Source: Corynebacterium afermentans subsp. lipophilum (GTDB lineage Bacteria > Actinomycetota > Actinomycetes > Mycobacteriales > Mycobacteriaceae). From it: a DNA stretch of 64,000 bases. Positions 8,661-22,097 of this stretch are shown piece after piece (position 1 is the stretch's first letter; each line of letters starts with the position of its first letter). The stretch is taken from positions 620,001 to 684,000 of the forward strand of contig NZ_CP046530.1 of NCBI RefSeq assembly GCF_030408375.1. Direction: 5' to 3'. Below the pieces are notes generated by a model. It made no database searches. It was not told the origin of the DNA and saw only the letters and a list, made by a program, of their open reading frames with translations. Position numbers and translations under genes: made by a program.

Positions 8661-9260
8661 ATGGTTACTTCGACCAAGACCCTAAAGAAGTTGTCCACAA
8701 CGACCGCAGTCGTCGCCCTCACGGGTGGCCTGCTCGGCGTCGGAACTGCCGACGCCCAGGAGCGCCCTGAAACCTCCAGCATCGACCAATTCGTGCAGAT
8801 GAGCTCGAACTTGTTCGGTGACCTCGGCGGCACACCCGCACCGGCCCCAGCGCCGGTGCCGGAGAACCCAGCCGGCTCCGAGCTGATCCAGCAGCTCCCA
8901 GAAGGTGCAGACCAGCTCAAGGATGATCGCCTCACCGCTGCGCTGGACACCGCGCTGCAGGCAAAGAATAACAACACCATCACCCTGGACTTCCGGGAAA
9001 ATGGTGTGCTCCACTCGAACGACGGCTGCAACTCCGGCACCGCCAAGTACCAGATCGACAACACCGGCGCGCTGCACCTCAGCGACTTCACCGAGACCAA
9101 GATGGCCTGCGAGCCGGGCGCACAGAAGGACGCCGACGACCTGAAGATGGTCCTCCAGTCCAACCCGCAGCTGTTCCAGCTCGACGCGTCAACCCTGTTC
9201 CTCGCGGGCCAGGGCCACGGCATTGAGCTGCAGAAGATGCACGGCCGCGACTACCAGTAA
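8661..9260 (+). CDS. Secreted META-domain protein (copy 2)
   Basis: A 199-aa paralogue of the preceding gene. The signal peptide probably ends at ADA (about residue 32). A Pro/Ala linker (GGTPAPAPAPVPEN) precedes a META core with DGCNSGTAKYQID and a second Cys in KMACEPG. Both copies share the order N-terminal QLPEGA/NLPEGA-type segment, META core and a closing LxSNPxxxxxD helix. Starts at 8652 (GTG), 8655 and 8661 (both ATG) are all in frame; I give 8661 by comparison with copy 1. The copies are diverged enough to suggest an old duplication. Confidence 0.77.
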   Translation: MVTSTKTLKKLSTTTAVVALTGGLLGVGTADAQERPETSSIDQFVQMSSNLFGDLGGTPAPAPAPVPENPAGSELIQQLPEGADQLKDDRLTAALDTALQAKNNNTITLDFRENGVLHSNDGCNSGTAKYQIDNTGALHLSDFTETKMACEPGAQKDADDLKMVLQSNPQLFQLDASTLFLAGQGHGIELQKMHGRDYQ

Positions 9261-9302
9261 TTGTTGTCCGAACGGCGCTGAAGCTGGTTCGGGGGGCGCG
9301 TT

Positions 9303-9941
9303 TTACACGGCAACCTCGAACGGGGCTTCGGTGGCTTCGCGGACGGACTCGACGGTCTCGCCTGGGGCAACCTCTGTCAGGGTGAGGCCTTGCTTTTCGT
9401 CCACGGAGAACACGGCCAGGTTGGTGATGATCTGGTCGACGCACTTCGCGCCTGTCAGCGGCAGGCGGCACTCCGGCAAGACCTTCGAGGTGCCCTTCTT
9501 GGTGGTGTGTTCCATGAGCAGGATGACCTTCTTGGCCCCGTGCACGAGGTCCATTGCGCCGCCCATGCCCTTGACCATTTTGCCTGGGATCATCCAGTTG
9601 GCCAGGTCGCCGTATTGAGAGACCTCCATGGCACCGAGGACGGCGACGTCGATCGCGCGGGAGCGGATCATGCCAAAGGACGTAGAAGAGCCGAAGAAGG
9701 ATCCGCCCGGCGCCACCGTGATGGTCTCCTTGCCGGCGTTAATAAGTTCCGGATCGACGGTGTCGTCGGTGGGGTAGGGGCCCACGCCGAGGATGCCGTT
9801 TTCGGAGTGCAGCACCACTTCCACGTCTTTGGGCAGGTAGCCCGGGATGAGGGTGGGCATCCCGATGCCCAGGTTGACGTACTGGCCGTTTTCCAGCTCT
9901 TGGGCTGCTCTGGACGCCATTTCTTGCCTGGTCCAAGCCAT
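9303..9941 (-). CDS. pcaJ: 3-oxoacid (3-oxoadipate) CoA-transferase, subunit B
   Basis: Beta subunit (212 aa) of a succinyl-CoA:3-oxoacid CoA-transferase. The catalytic Glu is in [11 protein letters not shown] (residue 47), and PGGSFF, a typical beta-subunit motif, follows. It overlaps subunit A by one base (TAATG), so translation is coupled. Because the neighbours are a PcaR-type IclR regulator and a PcaF-type thiolase, 3-oxoadipate is the likeliest substrate; acetoacetate transferases look very similar, so the symbol is an inference from context. Confidence 0.85.
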   Translation of the reverse strand: MAWTRQEMASRAAQELENGQYVNLGIGMPTLIPGYLPKDVEVVLHSENGILGVGPYPTDDTVDPELINAGKETITVAPGGSFFGSSTSFGMIRSRAIDVAVLGAMEVSQYGDLANWMIPGKMVKGMGGAMDLVHGAKKVILLMEHTTKKGTSKVLPECRLPLTGAKCVDQIITNLAVFSVDEKQGLTLTEVAPGETVESVREATEAPFEVAV

Positions 9942-10684
9942 TACTCGCTCACCGTCCTAAATTCGATTCCGGTCTCCTGCGGGCCCACCTCGACTACGCG
10001 GTCGACGTAGATGCCGGGCAGGTTCACCTCGGCTGCGGGGATTTCATCTACCACGTGCTCCGCCTGCACGATCGTGATCTTGCCGGCCACGGCAGCGTCG
10101 GGGTTGAAGTTCTGCGCGGTTTTAGAGAAGACGAGGTTGCCAAAGCGGTCCGCTTTGTGCGCGTGCACGAATGCGAAATCCGGTGTCAGTGCGGTTTCCA
10201 TTACGTACTGCTCGCCGTTGAACTCGCGCAGTTCCTTCGGGCGGGAGTACTCGGCGATGGTGCCGTCCGGGTTGTAGCGGGTGGGGATTTCCCCTGTGGC
10301 CAGCGGGGTGCCCACGCCGGCTTTGGTGTAGAACGCGGGGATGCCCGCGCCGCCGGCGCGCATGCGTTCTGCCAGGGTGCCCTGCGGGGTGAACTCGACG
10401 GTGAGCTCGCCTTCCAGGTACTGGCGCGCGTACTCCTTGTTCGTGCCCAGGTAGGAGCCGATGGAGCGGGAGATCCGCTTGTCCGCCAGCAGTAGGCCGA
10501 GTCCGAAGCCGTCGGTGCCCAGGTTGTTGGAAATGATCGTGAGATCGCCGGCGCCCTGGGCGCGCAGGGCGTCGATGAGCCGGGCGGGGATGCCCACCAG
10601 CCCGAAGCCGCCCACGGCGATGGAGGCGCCATCCGGGATGTCGGCGACCGCCTCCTCCGCTGAAGAAACCACCTTGTTAATCAT
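9941..10684 (-). CDS. pcaI: 3-oxoacid (3-oxoadipate) CoA-transferase, subunit A
   Basis: Alpha subunit (247 aa) of the same CoA-transferase. The CoA-binding Gly-rich segment [10 protein letters not shown] is near residue 25, and the family block [30 protein letters not shown] is complete. It is first in a two-gene unit with pcaJ. It is divergent from pcaR, with 75 bp between the start codons. Confidence 0.86.
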   Translation of the reverse strand: MINKVVSSAEEAVADIPDGASIAVGGFGLVGIPARLIDALRAQGAGDLTIISNNLGTDGFGLGLLLADKRISRSIGSYLGTNKEYARQYLEGELTVEFTPQGTLAERMRAGGAGIPAFYTKAGVGTPLATGEIPTRYNPDGTIAEYSRPKELREFNGEQYVMETALTPDFAFVHAHKADRFGNLVFSKTAQNFNPDAAVAGKITIVQAEHVVDEIPAAEVNLPGIYVDRVVEVGPQETGIEFRTVSE

Positions 10685-10720
10685 GTGTGCATCGTAACTG
10701 TTGTTCGGCTACTGCACAAG

Positions 10721-10737
10721 GGTTCACAAAGCGAACC
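10721..10737. promoter_or_regulatory. Candidate IclR/PcaR operator between pcaI and pcaR
   Basis: GGTTC (10721-10725) and GAACC (10733-10737) form an inverted repeat with a 7-bp spacer in the short divergent region. IclR-type activators usually bind such a region to control the catabolic gene and themselves. Assignment is by position and symmetry only. Confidence 0.4.
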
Positions 10738-10759
10738 TTCTTCGACTAGGATCACACGT

Positions 10760-11545
10760 ATGTCTGGTAGTGATGTGCAACTCGTACAGAGCCTCACTCG
10801 GGGCCTGGCGGTCATCCGCGCGTTCAGCGGTGCCCGCCCGCGCCAAACGCTTGCCCAGGTCGCAGAATCCACGGGCCTTCCGCGCGCGACGGTGCGCCGG
10901 TTTTTGCACACGCTCGTTGCGGAGGGGTACGCCTCCAGCGACGGCACGGTTTTCTGGCTCACCCCGAAGACTCTCGAGCTGGGCTTTTCGTACCTGTCCA
11001 GCCTGGGGCTTCCGGCGATCGCGCAGCCGCATTTGGATGGTCTGTCGCGCACGCTCAACGAATCGAGCTCGCTCACCGTCCTCGACGGCTCCGACGTCGT
11101 CTACGTCGCCCGCGCCGCCGCGGACCGCATCATGAGCGTCAACATCACCATTGGCACGCGCTTTCCCGCTTACGCGACGTCGATGGGCCGCGTGCTGCTC
11201 GCCGATCTCCCATCCGCGCAGCTCGACGCCTACCTTGCCGGAACCGCACTCGAGCCCATCACCCCTGAGACGGTCACCAGCGAGGATGCGTTCAGGCAAT
11301 TGCTTATCGACGTCCAAAGGCAGGGCTACGCCATCGTCGACCAAGAACTCGAGCTGGGTCTGCGTTCCGTGGCGTGCCCGGTCCGCGGCAACGACGGCAA
11401 GGTCGTGGCCGCGGTGAATCTGTCGGCCCATGCTGGGGCGGTGGGGCACCGGGAGGTCGTCGATAGGCTGCTGCCCCCGCTGCAGGCAACGGCGAGCGCG
11501 ATCGAGCGTGACCTGCAAACAACCACTCTGAAGGAGGAATCATGA
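10760..11545 (+). CDS. pcaR: IclR-family regulator, PcaR type
   Basis: A 261-aa regulator. The N-terminal winged helix-turn-helix (QTLAQVAESTGLPRATVRRFLHTLVAEGY) is followed by an IclR effector domain with INITIGTRFPAYATSMGRVLLA-type and VDQELELGLRSVACPV segments. PcaR proteins sense 3-oxoadipate and control the beta-ketoadipate genes. I chose ATG 10760, preceded by CTAGGA; an upstream in-frame start at 10685 would overlap the pcaI start. Its stop overlaps the thiolase start by 4 bp (ATGA), as in intact pca clusters. Confidence 0.88.
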   Translation: MSGSDVQLVQSLTRGLAVIRAFSGARPRQTLAQVAESTGLPRATVRRFLHTLVAEGYASSDGTVFWLTPKTLELGFSYLSSLGLPAIAQPHLDGLSRTLNESSSLTVLDGSDVVYVARAAADRIMSVNITIGTRFPAYATSMGRVLLADLPSAQLDAYLAGTALEPITPETVTSEDAFRQLLIDVQRQGYAIVDQELELGLRSVACPVRGNDGKVVAAVNLSAHAGAVGHREVVDRLLPPLQATASAIERDLQTTTLKEES

Positions 11546-12321
11546 GCGACCCGAAAGATATTGTCATTTGCAACCCCAAGCGCACCGCGGTGGGGCGCTA
11601 CGGCGGCGCATTCGTCGGCGTGCCGGTGCAGGAGCTGGCCGCGACTGTGGTCAAGGCCGTCATTGAGGATGCTGGGATTCCCGGCGAAGTGATCGACGAC
11701 ATCATCCTCGGTCAGGCCTCGCCGAACGGCGCCGCACCCGCGCTGGGCCGCGTTGTCGGACTTGACGCTGAACTGGGTGTGGGCGTGCCCGGCATGCAGC
11801 TGGACCGCCGCTGCGGCTCCGGCTTGCAGGCGATCGCCACCGCCGCGGCGCACGTGGCTGCCGGTGCCGCCGACCTGATCGTCGCCGGCGGTGCGGAATC
11901 AATGTCCAACACCGAGTACACCGTGGACGGAAAGATCCGCTGGGGTGCCAAGGGCGGCACGATGGAGCTCAAGGACCGCCTGCAGGAGGGCCGCGAGCAG
12001 GCTGGCGGCAAGCACCACCCGATCCCGGGCGGGATGATCGAGACCGCGGAGAACCTGCGCGAGGAGTACTCAATCGCGCGCGACCGCCAGGACAAGCTAG
12101 CGGTGGCGTCGCACGCCCGCGCCGCGGCGGCGCGGGAGGCCGGAGACTTCGACGCCGAGATCGTGCCGGTTTCGGTGCCGCAGCGCAAGGGCGATCCGGT
12201 GGTGGTGGACAAGGACGAGCACATCCGCCCCGGCACCTCCGAGGAATCGCTGGCCAAGCTGCGGCCGGTGATGGGCAAAACGTTGGAGGCGGCCACGGGT
12301 TTGGCTCCGAAGTTTGGTTAG
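11542..12321 (+). pseudogene. pcaF: 3-oxoadipyl-CoA thiolase (pcaF) truncated at its 3' end
   Basis: The 259 residues match the N-terminal two-thirds of an acetyl-CoA acyltransferase, including the nucleophile Cys91 in LDRRCGSGLQA and the loop block KHHPIPGGMIETAENL. After LRPVMGK, where thiolases continue with a segment like TVTAGNASGxNDGAA, the sequence changes to a short unrelated tail (TLEAATGLAPKFG) and stops. The C-terminal domain is missing, with its NEAFA, GHPxGxT and CxGxG motifs. Normal length is about 400 aa. No remnant is visible in any frame downstream, where the siderophore operon begins at once. The encoded fragment should be inactive as a thiolase. The stop codon lies inside a DtxR-like box. 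Confidence 0.88.
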
Positions 12322-12331
12322 CCTAAGGTGG
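12313..12331. promoter_or_regulatory. Weaker DtxR-like box
   Basis: TTTGGTTAGCCTAAGGTGG agrees with the DtxR consensus TWAGGTWAGSCTWACCTWA at 14 of 19 positions, with the left half nearly perfect. It overlaps the thiolase stop codon and lies 20 bp (centre to centre) from the stronger box. Confidence 0.5.
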
Positions 12332-12332
12332 G

Positions 12333-12351
12333 TCAGGTAACCCTTACCTTA
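12333..12351. promoter_or_regulatory. DtxR (iron repressor) box of the siderophore operon
   Basis: TCAGGTAACCCTTACCTTA agrees with the DtxR consensus TWAGGTWAGSCTWACCTWA at 17 of 19 positions. It sits 22 bp upstream of the GTG of the substrate-binding protein. DtxR with Fe2+ would be expected to repress the importer in iron-replete cells. Confidence 0.8.
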
Positions 12352-12373
12352 TGGACCGAAAGGAAGGACGACC

Positions 12374-13405
12374 GTGACCCGTTTCTCCCGTACCCCTCTC
12401 ATCGCTCTCGTTGCGGCCGGCGCCCTCGCGCTGGGCGCATGCTCCACCAGCGAGTCCGGCACGGATGCCGCCGCTGGTTCGGAATCGGTGGCGACCGAAG
12501 GGGCGTCGGCAAGCAATGATGCTTCCGAAGGCACCGTGACACTTACCGACAACTACGGCGAGAAGACCGTGCCCAGCCCGCCGAAGCGGGTAGTCGCCCT
12601 GGACAACCGCACCTTCGAGCTCCTGGACTCCTGGGGCATTAAGCCCGTCGCCGCGCCGCGCGACATCGTGCCCAATTCCATCCCGGGCATCGCGGACGAC
12701 GAGGACATCCTCAACATTGGCAACCACCGCGAGCCGAACCTGGAAACCATCGTTGCCGCCGACCCGGACGTGATCATCTCCGGCCAGCGCTTTGAAACGT
12801 TCGACGAAGAACTGCAGAAGCTGGTCCCGGACGCCACGCTGCTGGACTTCGAACCGCGCGACGGCGAGCCGATTGACCGCGAGATCATTCGCCAGACCCT
12901 GGAGCTGGGCGACGTCTTTGGCAAGCAAGCCGAGGCTGAGCAGGCAGTTCAGGAATTCACCGAGGCTGTCCAGCGCACCCGCAACGCCTACGACCCGGAG
13001 CAGAAGGTCATGGCCCTGAACGTTTCCGGTGGCGAGATTGGCTACGTCGCCCCGGGCGTGGGCCGCGTGTGGGGGCCGCTGTTCGACCTGATTGGTTTCA
13101 CCCCGGCGCTCGAGGTGGAGAACGCCTCCGACGACCACCAGGGCGACGACATCTCCGTCGAAGCCATCGCCAGCGCCAACCCGGACTGGCTGCTCGTGCT
13201 GGACCGCGACGCGGGCGTGAAGTCCATCACGGACTCCCCGGAAGCGCTGTCTGTGATCAACGACTCCGCGCCGCTGAAGAACGTCACCGCGGTGAAGGAC
13301 GGCCACGTCTACGTCGCCCCGGCGGACACCTACACCAACGAGTCCATCTACACCTACACCGAGATTCTCAACCAGATCTCCGAGCAGCTTGAGGCAGGCA
13401 AGTAG
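12374..13405 (+). CDS. Siderophore ABC transporter, substrate-binding lipoprotein
   Basis: A 343-aa lipoprotein; the signal ends in LALGAC with Cys23 as the lipidated residue. After a Ser/Ala/Glu-rich linker comes a class III periplasmic-binding fold: PKRVVALDNRTFELLDSWG, EPNLETIVAADPDVIISG and NPDWLLVLDRD. This pattern fits catecholate or mixed siderophore receptors of the CeuE/FpuA type. The GTG start follows GGAAGGA. It is first in a four-gene operon (receptor, two permeases, ATPase) behind DtxR-like boxes. The ligand is not predictable from sequence. Confidence 0.9.
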   Translation: MTRFSRTPLIALVAAGALALGACSTSESGTDAAAGSESVATEGASASNDASEGTVTLTDNYGEKTVPSPPKRVVALDNRTFELLDSWGIKPVAAPRDIVPNSIPGIADDEDILNIGNHREPNLETIVAADPDVIISGQRFETFDEELQKLVPDATLLDFEPRDGEPIDREIIRQTLELGDVFGKQAEAEQAVQEFTEAVQRTRNAYDPEQKVMALNVSGGEIGYVAPGVGRVWGPLFDLIGFTPALEVENASDDHQGDDISVEAIASANPDWLLVLDRDAGVKSITDSPEALSVINDSAPLKNVTAVKDGHVYVAPADTYTNESIYTYTEILNQISEQLEAGK

Positions 13406-13415
13406 TCTGTCTTCG

Positions 13416-14390
13416 ATGACTGATACAACGACCACCACCCGCCCCAAGCTTCTGGACTGGAAGCTCGGGGCGGGTGTCGTCCTTGTTTTAGCCCTCCTTG
13501 CCGCGTCGCTGATGGTGGGGCAGTACGACATTCTGGGCACCGAGGACGGCTGGGAAATGTTCCGCGCCACCCGCGTGCCGCGCACGATCGCGCTGGTGCT
13601 CGCGGGTGCGGCGATGGCGATGAGCGGGCTGATCATGCAGATGCTCACCCAGAACCGCTTCGTCGAACCCACCACCACCGGCACCACCGAATGGGCCGGG
13701 CTGGGGCTGCTCGCGTCGTTTTTGCTGTTCCCGGACGGCTCCGTGATGACGCGCATGCTGCTCGCCGTCGGCGCCGCCTTCATCGGCACCATGGTGTTCT
13801 TCGCGTTCCTGCGGCGCGTGACGTTGCGCTCCAGCCTGGTGGTGCCCATCGTGGGCATCATGCTCGGCGCGGTGGTCAGCGCGGTGTCCACCTTTATCGC
13901 ACTGCAGACTGACCTGTTGCAGTCGCTCGGAGTCTGGTTCGCCGGCTCGTTCACCAGCGTGATCGCCGGCCAGTACGAGATCCTCTGGGTCGTGCTGCTC
14001 GTGGTCATCGCCGTGTTCTTCTACGCCGACCGCCTCACCGCGGCCGGTTTGGGCGAAGACATCGCCACCAACATCGGCCTGAATTACAACCGCATCGTGC
14101 TCGTGGGCACCAGCCTCGTTGCGGTGGCCACGGGCGTGGTCACGGTTGTCGTGGGCAACCTCCCATTCCTCGGGCTCATCGTCCCCAACATCGTGAGCAT
14201 GCTGCGTGGCGACGACCTCCGGTCCAACCTGCCCTGGGTCTGCCTCACCGGCATCGGGGTGGTGACGCTGTGCGACCTGCTCGGACGCATCGTCATCGCG
14301 CCGTTCGAGATGCCGGTGTCCGTGATCCTCGGCGTGGTTGGCGCCGCCGTGTTTATCGCGTTGATTGTGAGGCGGGGTAAGAATGCGTGA
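13416..14390 (+). CDS. Siderophore ABC transporter permease 1 (FecCD family)
   Basis: A FecCD-type permease of 324 aa from ATG 13416, with about nine hydrophobic helices. The coupling-helix region toward the ATPase reads GEDIATNIGLNYNRIVL, and the conserved segment GNLPFLGLIVPNIVSMLRGDD is present. An alternative TTG start at 13389 overlaps the end of the receptor gene. It begins 10 bp after the receptor stop and overlaps permease 2 by 8 bp. Confidence 0.9.
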   Translation: MTDTTTTTRPKLLDWKLGAGVVLVLALLAASLMVGQYDILGTEDGWEMFRATRVPRTIALVLAGAAMAMSGLIMQMLTQNRFVEPTTTGTTEWAGLGLLASFLLFPDGSVMTRMLLAVGAAFIGTMVFFAFLRRVTLRSSLVVPIVGIMLGAVVSAVSTFIALQTDLLQSLGVWFAGSFTSVIAGQYEILWVVLLVVIAVFFYADRLTAAGLGEDIATNIGLNYNRIVLVGTSLVAVATGVVTVVVGNLPFLGLIVPNIVSMLRGDDLRSNLPWVCLTGIGVVTLCDLLGRIVIAPFEMPVSVILGVVGAAVFIALIVRRGKNA

Positions 14391-15381
14391 TGTAGGCGCG
14401 TTTCAAACGTCGCAAAGCAAGAGGCGCTACTGGCTGCTCACCGCATCGCTGGTGGTGGCCGCGCTGCTGTTCACCGCGGGCCTGCTGTCCTGGGGAAACC
14501 CCATGGACTTTGGCACCCGCGGCTACTGGCTGATCGCGCAGCGCCGGTTGAACTCCGTCATCGCCATGGCGGTGGTGGCGGTCTGCCAGGCCGTGGCCAC
14601 AGTGGCGTTCCAAACGGTGACGAACAACCGCATCATTACCCCGTCCATCATGGGGTTCGAGTCGCTGTACGTGGCCATTCACACCTCAACCGTGTACTTC
14701 CTCGGCGCCGCCGGGCTGAACGCCCGCACGCTGGAGATGTTCGTGATCCAGCTCGTGCTCATGGTGGGGCTGAGCCTGATTCTTTACACGTGGCTGCTCG
14801 CCGGCGACAACCCGAACATGCACGCCATGCTGCTCGTCGGCATCGTGCTCGGAGGGGGACTGGGCAGCGTATCGACGTTCATGCAGCGCCTGCTCACACC
14901 CAGCGAGTTCGACGTGCTCACTGCCCGGCTGTTCGGCTCGGTGAACAACGCGGACCCGGCCTACTACCCGCTGGCAGTGCCGTTGGTGCTGGTGGCGGCC
15001 GGGCTGATGGTGTTGAACTCGCGCCGGCTCAACGTGCTGGGCCTCGGCCGCGACGTGGCGGTGAACCTGGGCGTGAACCACAAAAAGCACGCGGTGTTCA
15101 CGCTGGTGCTGGTCTCGGTGCTGATGGCGGTCTCTACCGCGCTGGTCGGGCCGATGACCTTCCTCGGGTTCCTGGTGGCCACGCTTGCGTACCAGTTCGC
15201 GGACACCTACGACCACCGATACGTGTTCCCCATGGCGGCGCTGCTCGGCTACTGCATTCTGGCGGGCGCGTACTTCGTCATGAACCACATCTTCTACGCC
15301 CAGGGCGTCGTCTCCATCATCATCGAGCTGGTCGGCGGCCTGACGTTCCTCATCGTTGTCCTACGGAAGGGGAGACTGTGA
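14383..15381 (+). CDS. Siderophore ABC transporter permease 2 (FecCD family)
   Basis: The second FecCD permease (332 aa), forming the heterodimeric channel with permease 1. Helices are spread through the protein; the coupling segment LGLGRDVAVNLGVNHKKHAVF and the conserved GPMTFLGFLVATLAYQFADTYDHRY are visible. Its start overlaps the end of permease 1 and its stop overlaps the ATPase start, so the operon is translationally coupled. Confidence 0.9.
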   Translation: MRDVGAFQTSQSKRRYWLLTASLVVAALLFTAGLLSWGNPMDFGTRGYWLIAQRRLNSVIAMAVVAVCQAVATVAFQTVTNNRIITPSIMGFESLYVAIHTSTVYFLGAAGLNARTLEMFVIQLVLMVGLSLILYTWLLAGDNPNMHAMLLVGIVLGGGLGSVSTFMQRLLTPSEFDVLTARLFGSVNNADPAYYPLAVPLVLVAAGLMVLNSRRLNVLGLGRDVAVNLGVNHKKHAVFTLVLVSVLMAVSTALVGPMTFLGFLVATLAYQFADTYDHRYVFPMAALLGYCILAGAYFVMNHIFYAQGVVSIIIELVGGLTFLIVVLRKGRL

Positions 15382-16133
15382 TCGAGCTCAACGAGGTGAG
15401 CAAGGCCTACGGCGACGACACCGCCATCGGGCCGGTCTCGCTTAACATCCCGGCCGGCGGCATCACCGCTTTGGTGGGGCCGAACGGCGCCGGCAAGTCG
15501 ACACTTCTGACCATGATCGGCCGGCTGCTAGCGCTGGACTCCGGCTCCGTGCGCATCGGGCAGATGGACGTGTCCTCCACGAACCCGAAAGACCTGGCCA
15601 AAGTGGTCTCCATCCTGCGTCAGGAAAACCACTTTGTCACCCGCCTGACCGTGCGCCAGCTTGTCGGCTTCGGCCGCTTCCCATACTCCGGCGGGCGCCT
15701 GACCGAGGAGGACGAGGAGATCATCTCCCGCTACATCGACTTCTTCGGGCTGCGCGACCTCGAGCACCGCTACTTGGACCAGCTTTCAGGTGGTCAGCGT
15801 CAGCGCGCATATGTAGCCATGGTGCTTTGCCAGGAGACGGACTACGTGCTTCTCGACGAGCCCCTGAACAACCTGGACATATCCCACTCCGTGGAGATGA
15901 TGCAGCACCTGCATTCCGCCGCCCGCGAGTTCGGCCGGACCATCGTGATCGTGCTGCACGACATCAACTTCGCGGCCCGCTACGCGGACTACATCTGCGC
16001 TGCCAAGGATGGGCAGGTCTTTGCCTTCGGCACGGTGGAGGAGATCATGCGCGACGATTTGCTCACCGAAATTTTTAATACCCCGGTGCAGGTGATCGAA
16101 GGCCCGCACGGCCCGATTGCCGCATACCACTAA
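15378..16133 (+). CDS. Siderophore ABC transporter ATP-binding protein
   Basis: A 251-aa ATPase of the FepC/FecE type. Walker A GPNGAGKS is at residues 34-41, the signature is LSGGQRQR, Walker B ends in LLDEPLNNLD, and the switch His is in VLHDINFAARY. The GTG start overlaps the permease 2 stop by 4 bp (GTGA) and follows GGAAGGGGAGA. It energises import of ferric siderophore through the two preceding permeases. Confidence 0.93.
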   Translation: MIELNEVSKAYGDDTAIGPVSLNIPAGGITALVGPNGAGKSTLLTMIGRLLALDSGSVRIGQMDVSSTNPKDLAKVVSILRQENHFVTRLTVRQLVGFGRFPYSGGRLTEEDEEIISRYIDFFGLRDLEHRYLDQLSGGQRQRAYVAMVLCQETDYVLLDEPLNNLDISHSVEMMQHLHSAAREFGRTIVIVLHDINFAARYADYICAAKDGQVFAFGTVEEIMRDDLLTEIFNTPVQVIEGPHGPIAAYH

Positions 16134-16724
16134 AACCAGTGTTTACCTGCTGGTTTGTGTGCAGTTTACGTTCGTGGTTATATTTCCATCCGTTGCTTCC
16201 GAGCGGTTCGGCCGGTTGGGAGGGACGAGTTAATTTGAATAGGGGTTACGTTCTGGTTAACCGGGGTTTAACGTGAGTTTGACTTTTGGTTGGTTGGTTG
16301 TGTAGCTTCTGACGAAGCCGCTTTTTCTGGCTGGGATCGTGTGTGGTTCTGGTTGTTGGGTGTGCTGGTGTTGTTTGAGAACTCGATAGTGTGCCAATGT
16401 ACTTTTGTTGCGTGGGTGTGTTTGCCTGCCTTGTTTTGTGCACTGTGTGGTAGACGCTCTTTTTGGGTGTGTGCCGGTGGTGGCGTGGTTGAATTCCAAT
16501 GACTAATCGCGTCATCTTTTTGGTTCATGGTGTGCGTGGGGTGTGGTTGAACATGTTTCACGTATTTTTGGCCGACCCCTGCTTATGACCCCGTCGGGTT
16601 GGGGGTTGGTTGTTGAACCTTTGTAATTTTTGGATTTTGCCAGTCCGGCGCCTGTTTGGGTGTTGGTTGGTTTGTTTTTGGTTGGGTATTGGGCTTTTCA
16701 CGGCCTGTTTCTGCTGAAACGTTT
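16134..16724 (+). promoter_or_regulatory. rRNA operon promoter and leader region
   Basis: About 590 bp of T- and G-rich, gene-free DNA. A candidate promoter is TTGACT (16279-16284) with TAGCTT (16303-16308), spacer 18. An antitermination-type element, TGTTTGAGAACTCGATAGTG, is at 16372-16391 and has a relative in the 16S-23S spacer. The AT-rich segment around 16175-16190 could hold a further promoter. Short open frames on the - strand here are Thr/His/Asn-rich and not gene-like. Confidence 0.6.
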
Positions 16725-21725
<5,001 letters not shown>

Positions 21726-21883
21726 ACACTGATAGGTTGTGAACACCGCGAAAAAACACAAAAGCATGTTGCTTGCGTCCACTGTGCAGTCACTGACACA
21801 ACACACCACCCGGCATTCACCGGGTTGGCCGACTTAATTGCATATCGCTGATTGTTGATCAGCCGACCATGCCCCGTATAGGT

Positions 21884-22003
21884 GTGTCGGTGGTTGATGG
21901 CGGCGGGGAAACGCCCGGTCCCATTCCGAACCCGGAAGCTAAGCCCGCCCGCGCCGATGGTACTGCCCCCGGGAGGGAGTGGGAGAGTAGGTTACCGCCG
22001 ACC
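21884..22003 (+). rRNA. rrf: 5S ribosomal RNA
   Basis: GTCGGTGGT (21886-21894) pairs with ACCGCCGAC (21994-22002) as helix I. The diagnostic core AACGCCCGGTCCCATTCCGA and the GGGAGAGTAGG segment are intact. About 120 nt. Confidence 0.95.
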
Positions 22004-22020
22004 CAACAACTTCACACACA

Positions 22021-22060
22021 AGCACCCGCTGTAAGCACCACGCTTACAGCGGGTGCTTTC
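22021..22060 (+). terminator. rRNA operon terminator
   Basis: AGCACCCGCTGTAAG (22021-22035) pairs perfectly over 15 bp with CTTACAGCGGGTGCT (22043-22057), followed by TTC. It lies 17 bp after the 5S gene. Confidence 0.92.
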
Positions 22061-22097
22061 GTATGCGCACAGTCCCCGACCGGGACGGCTGGGCGGG

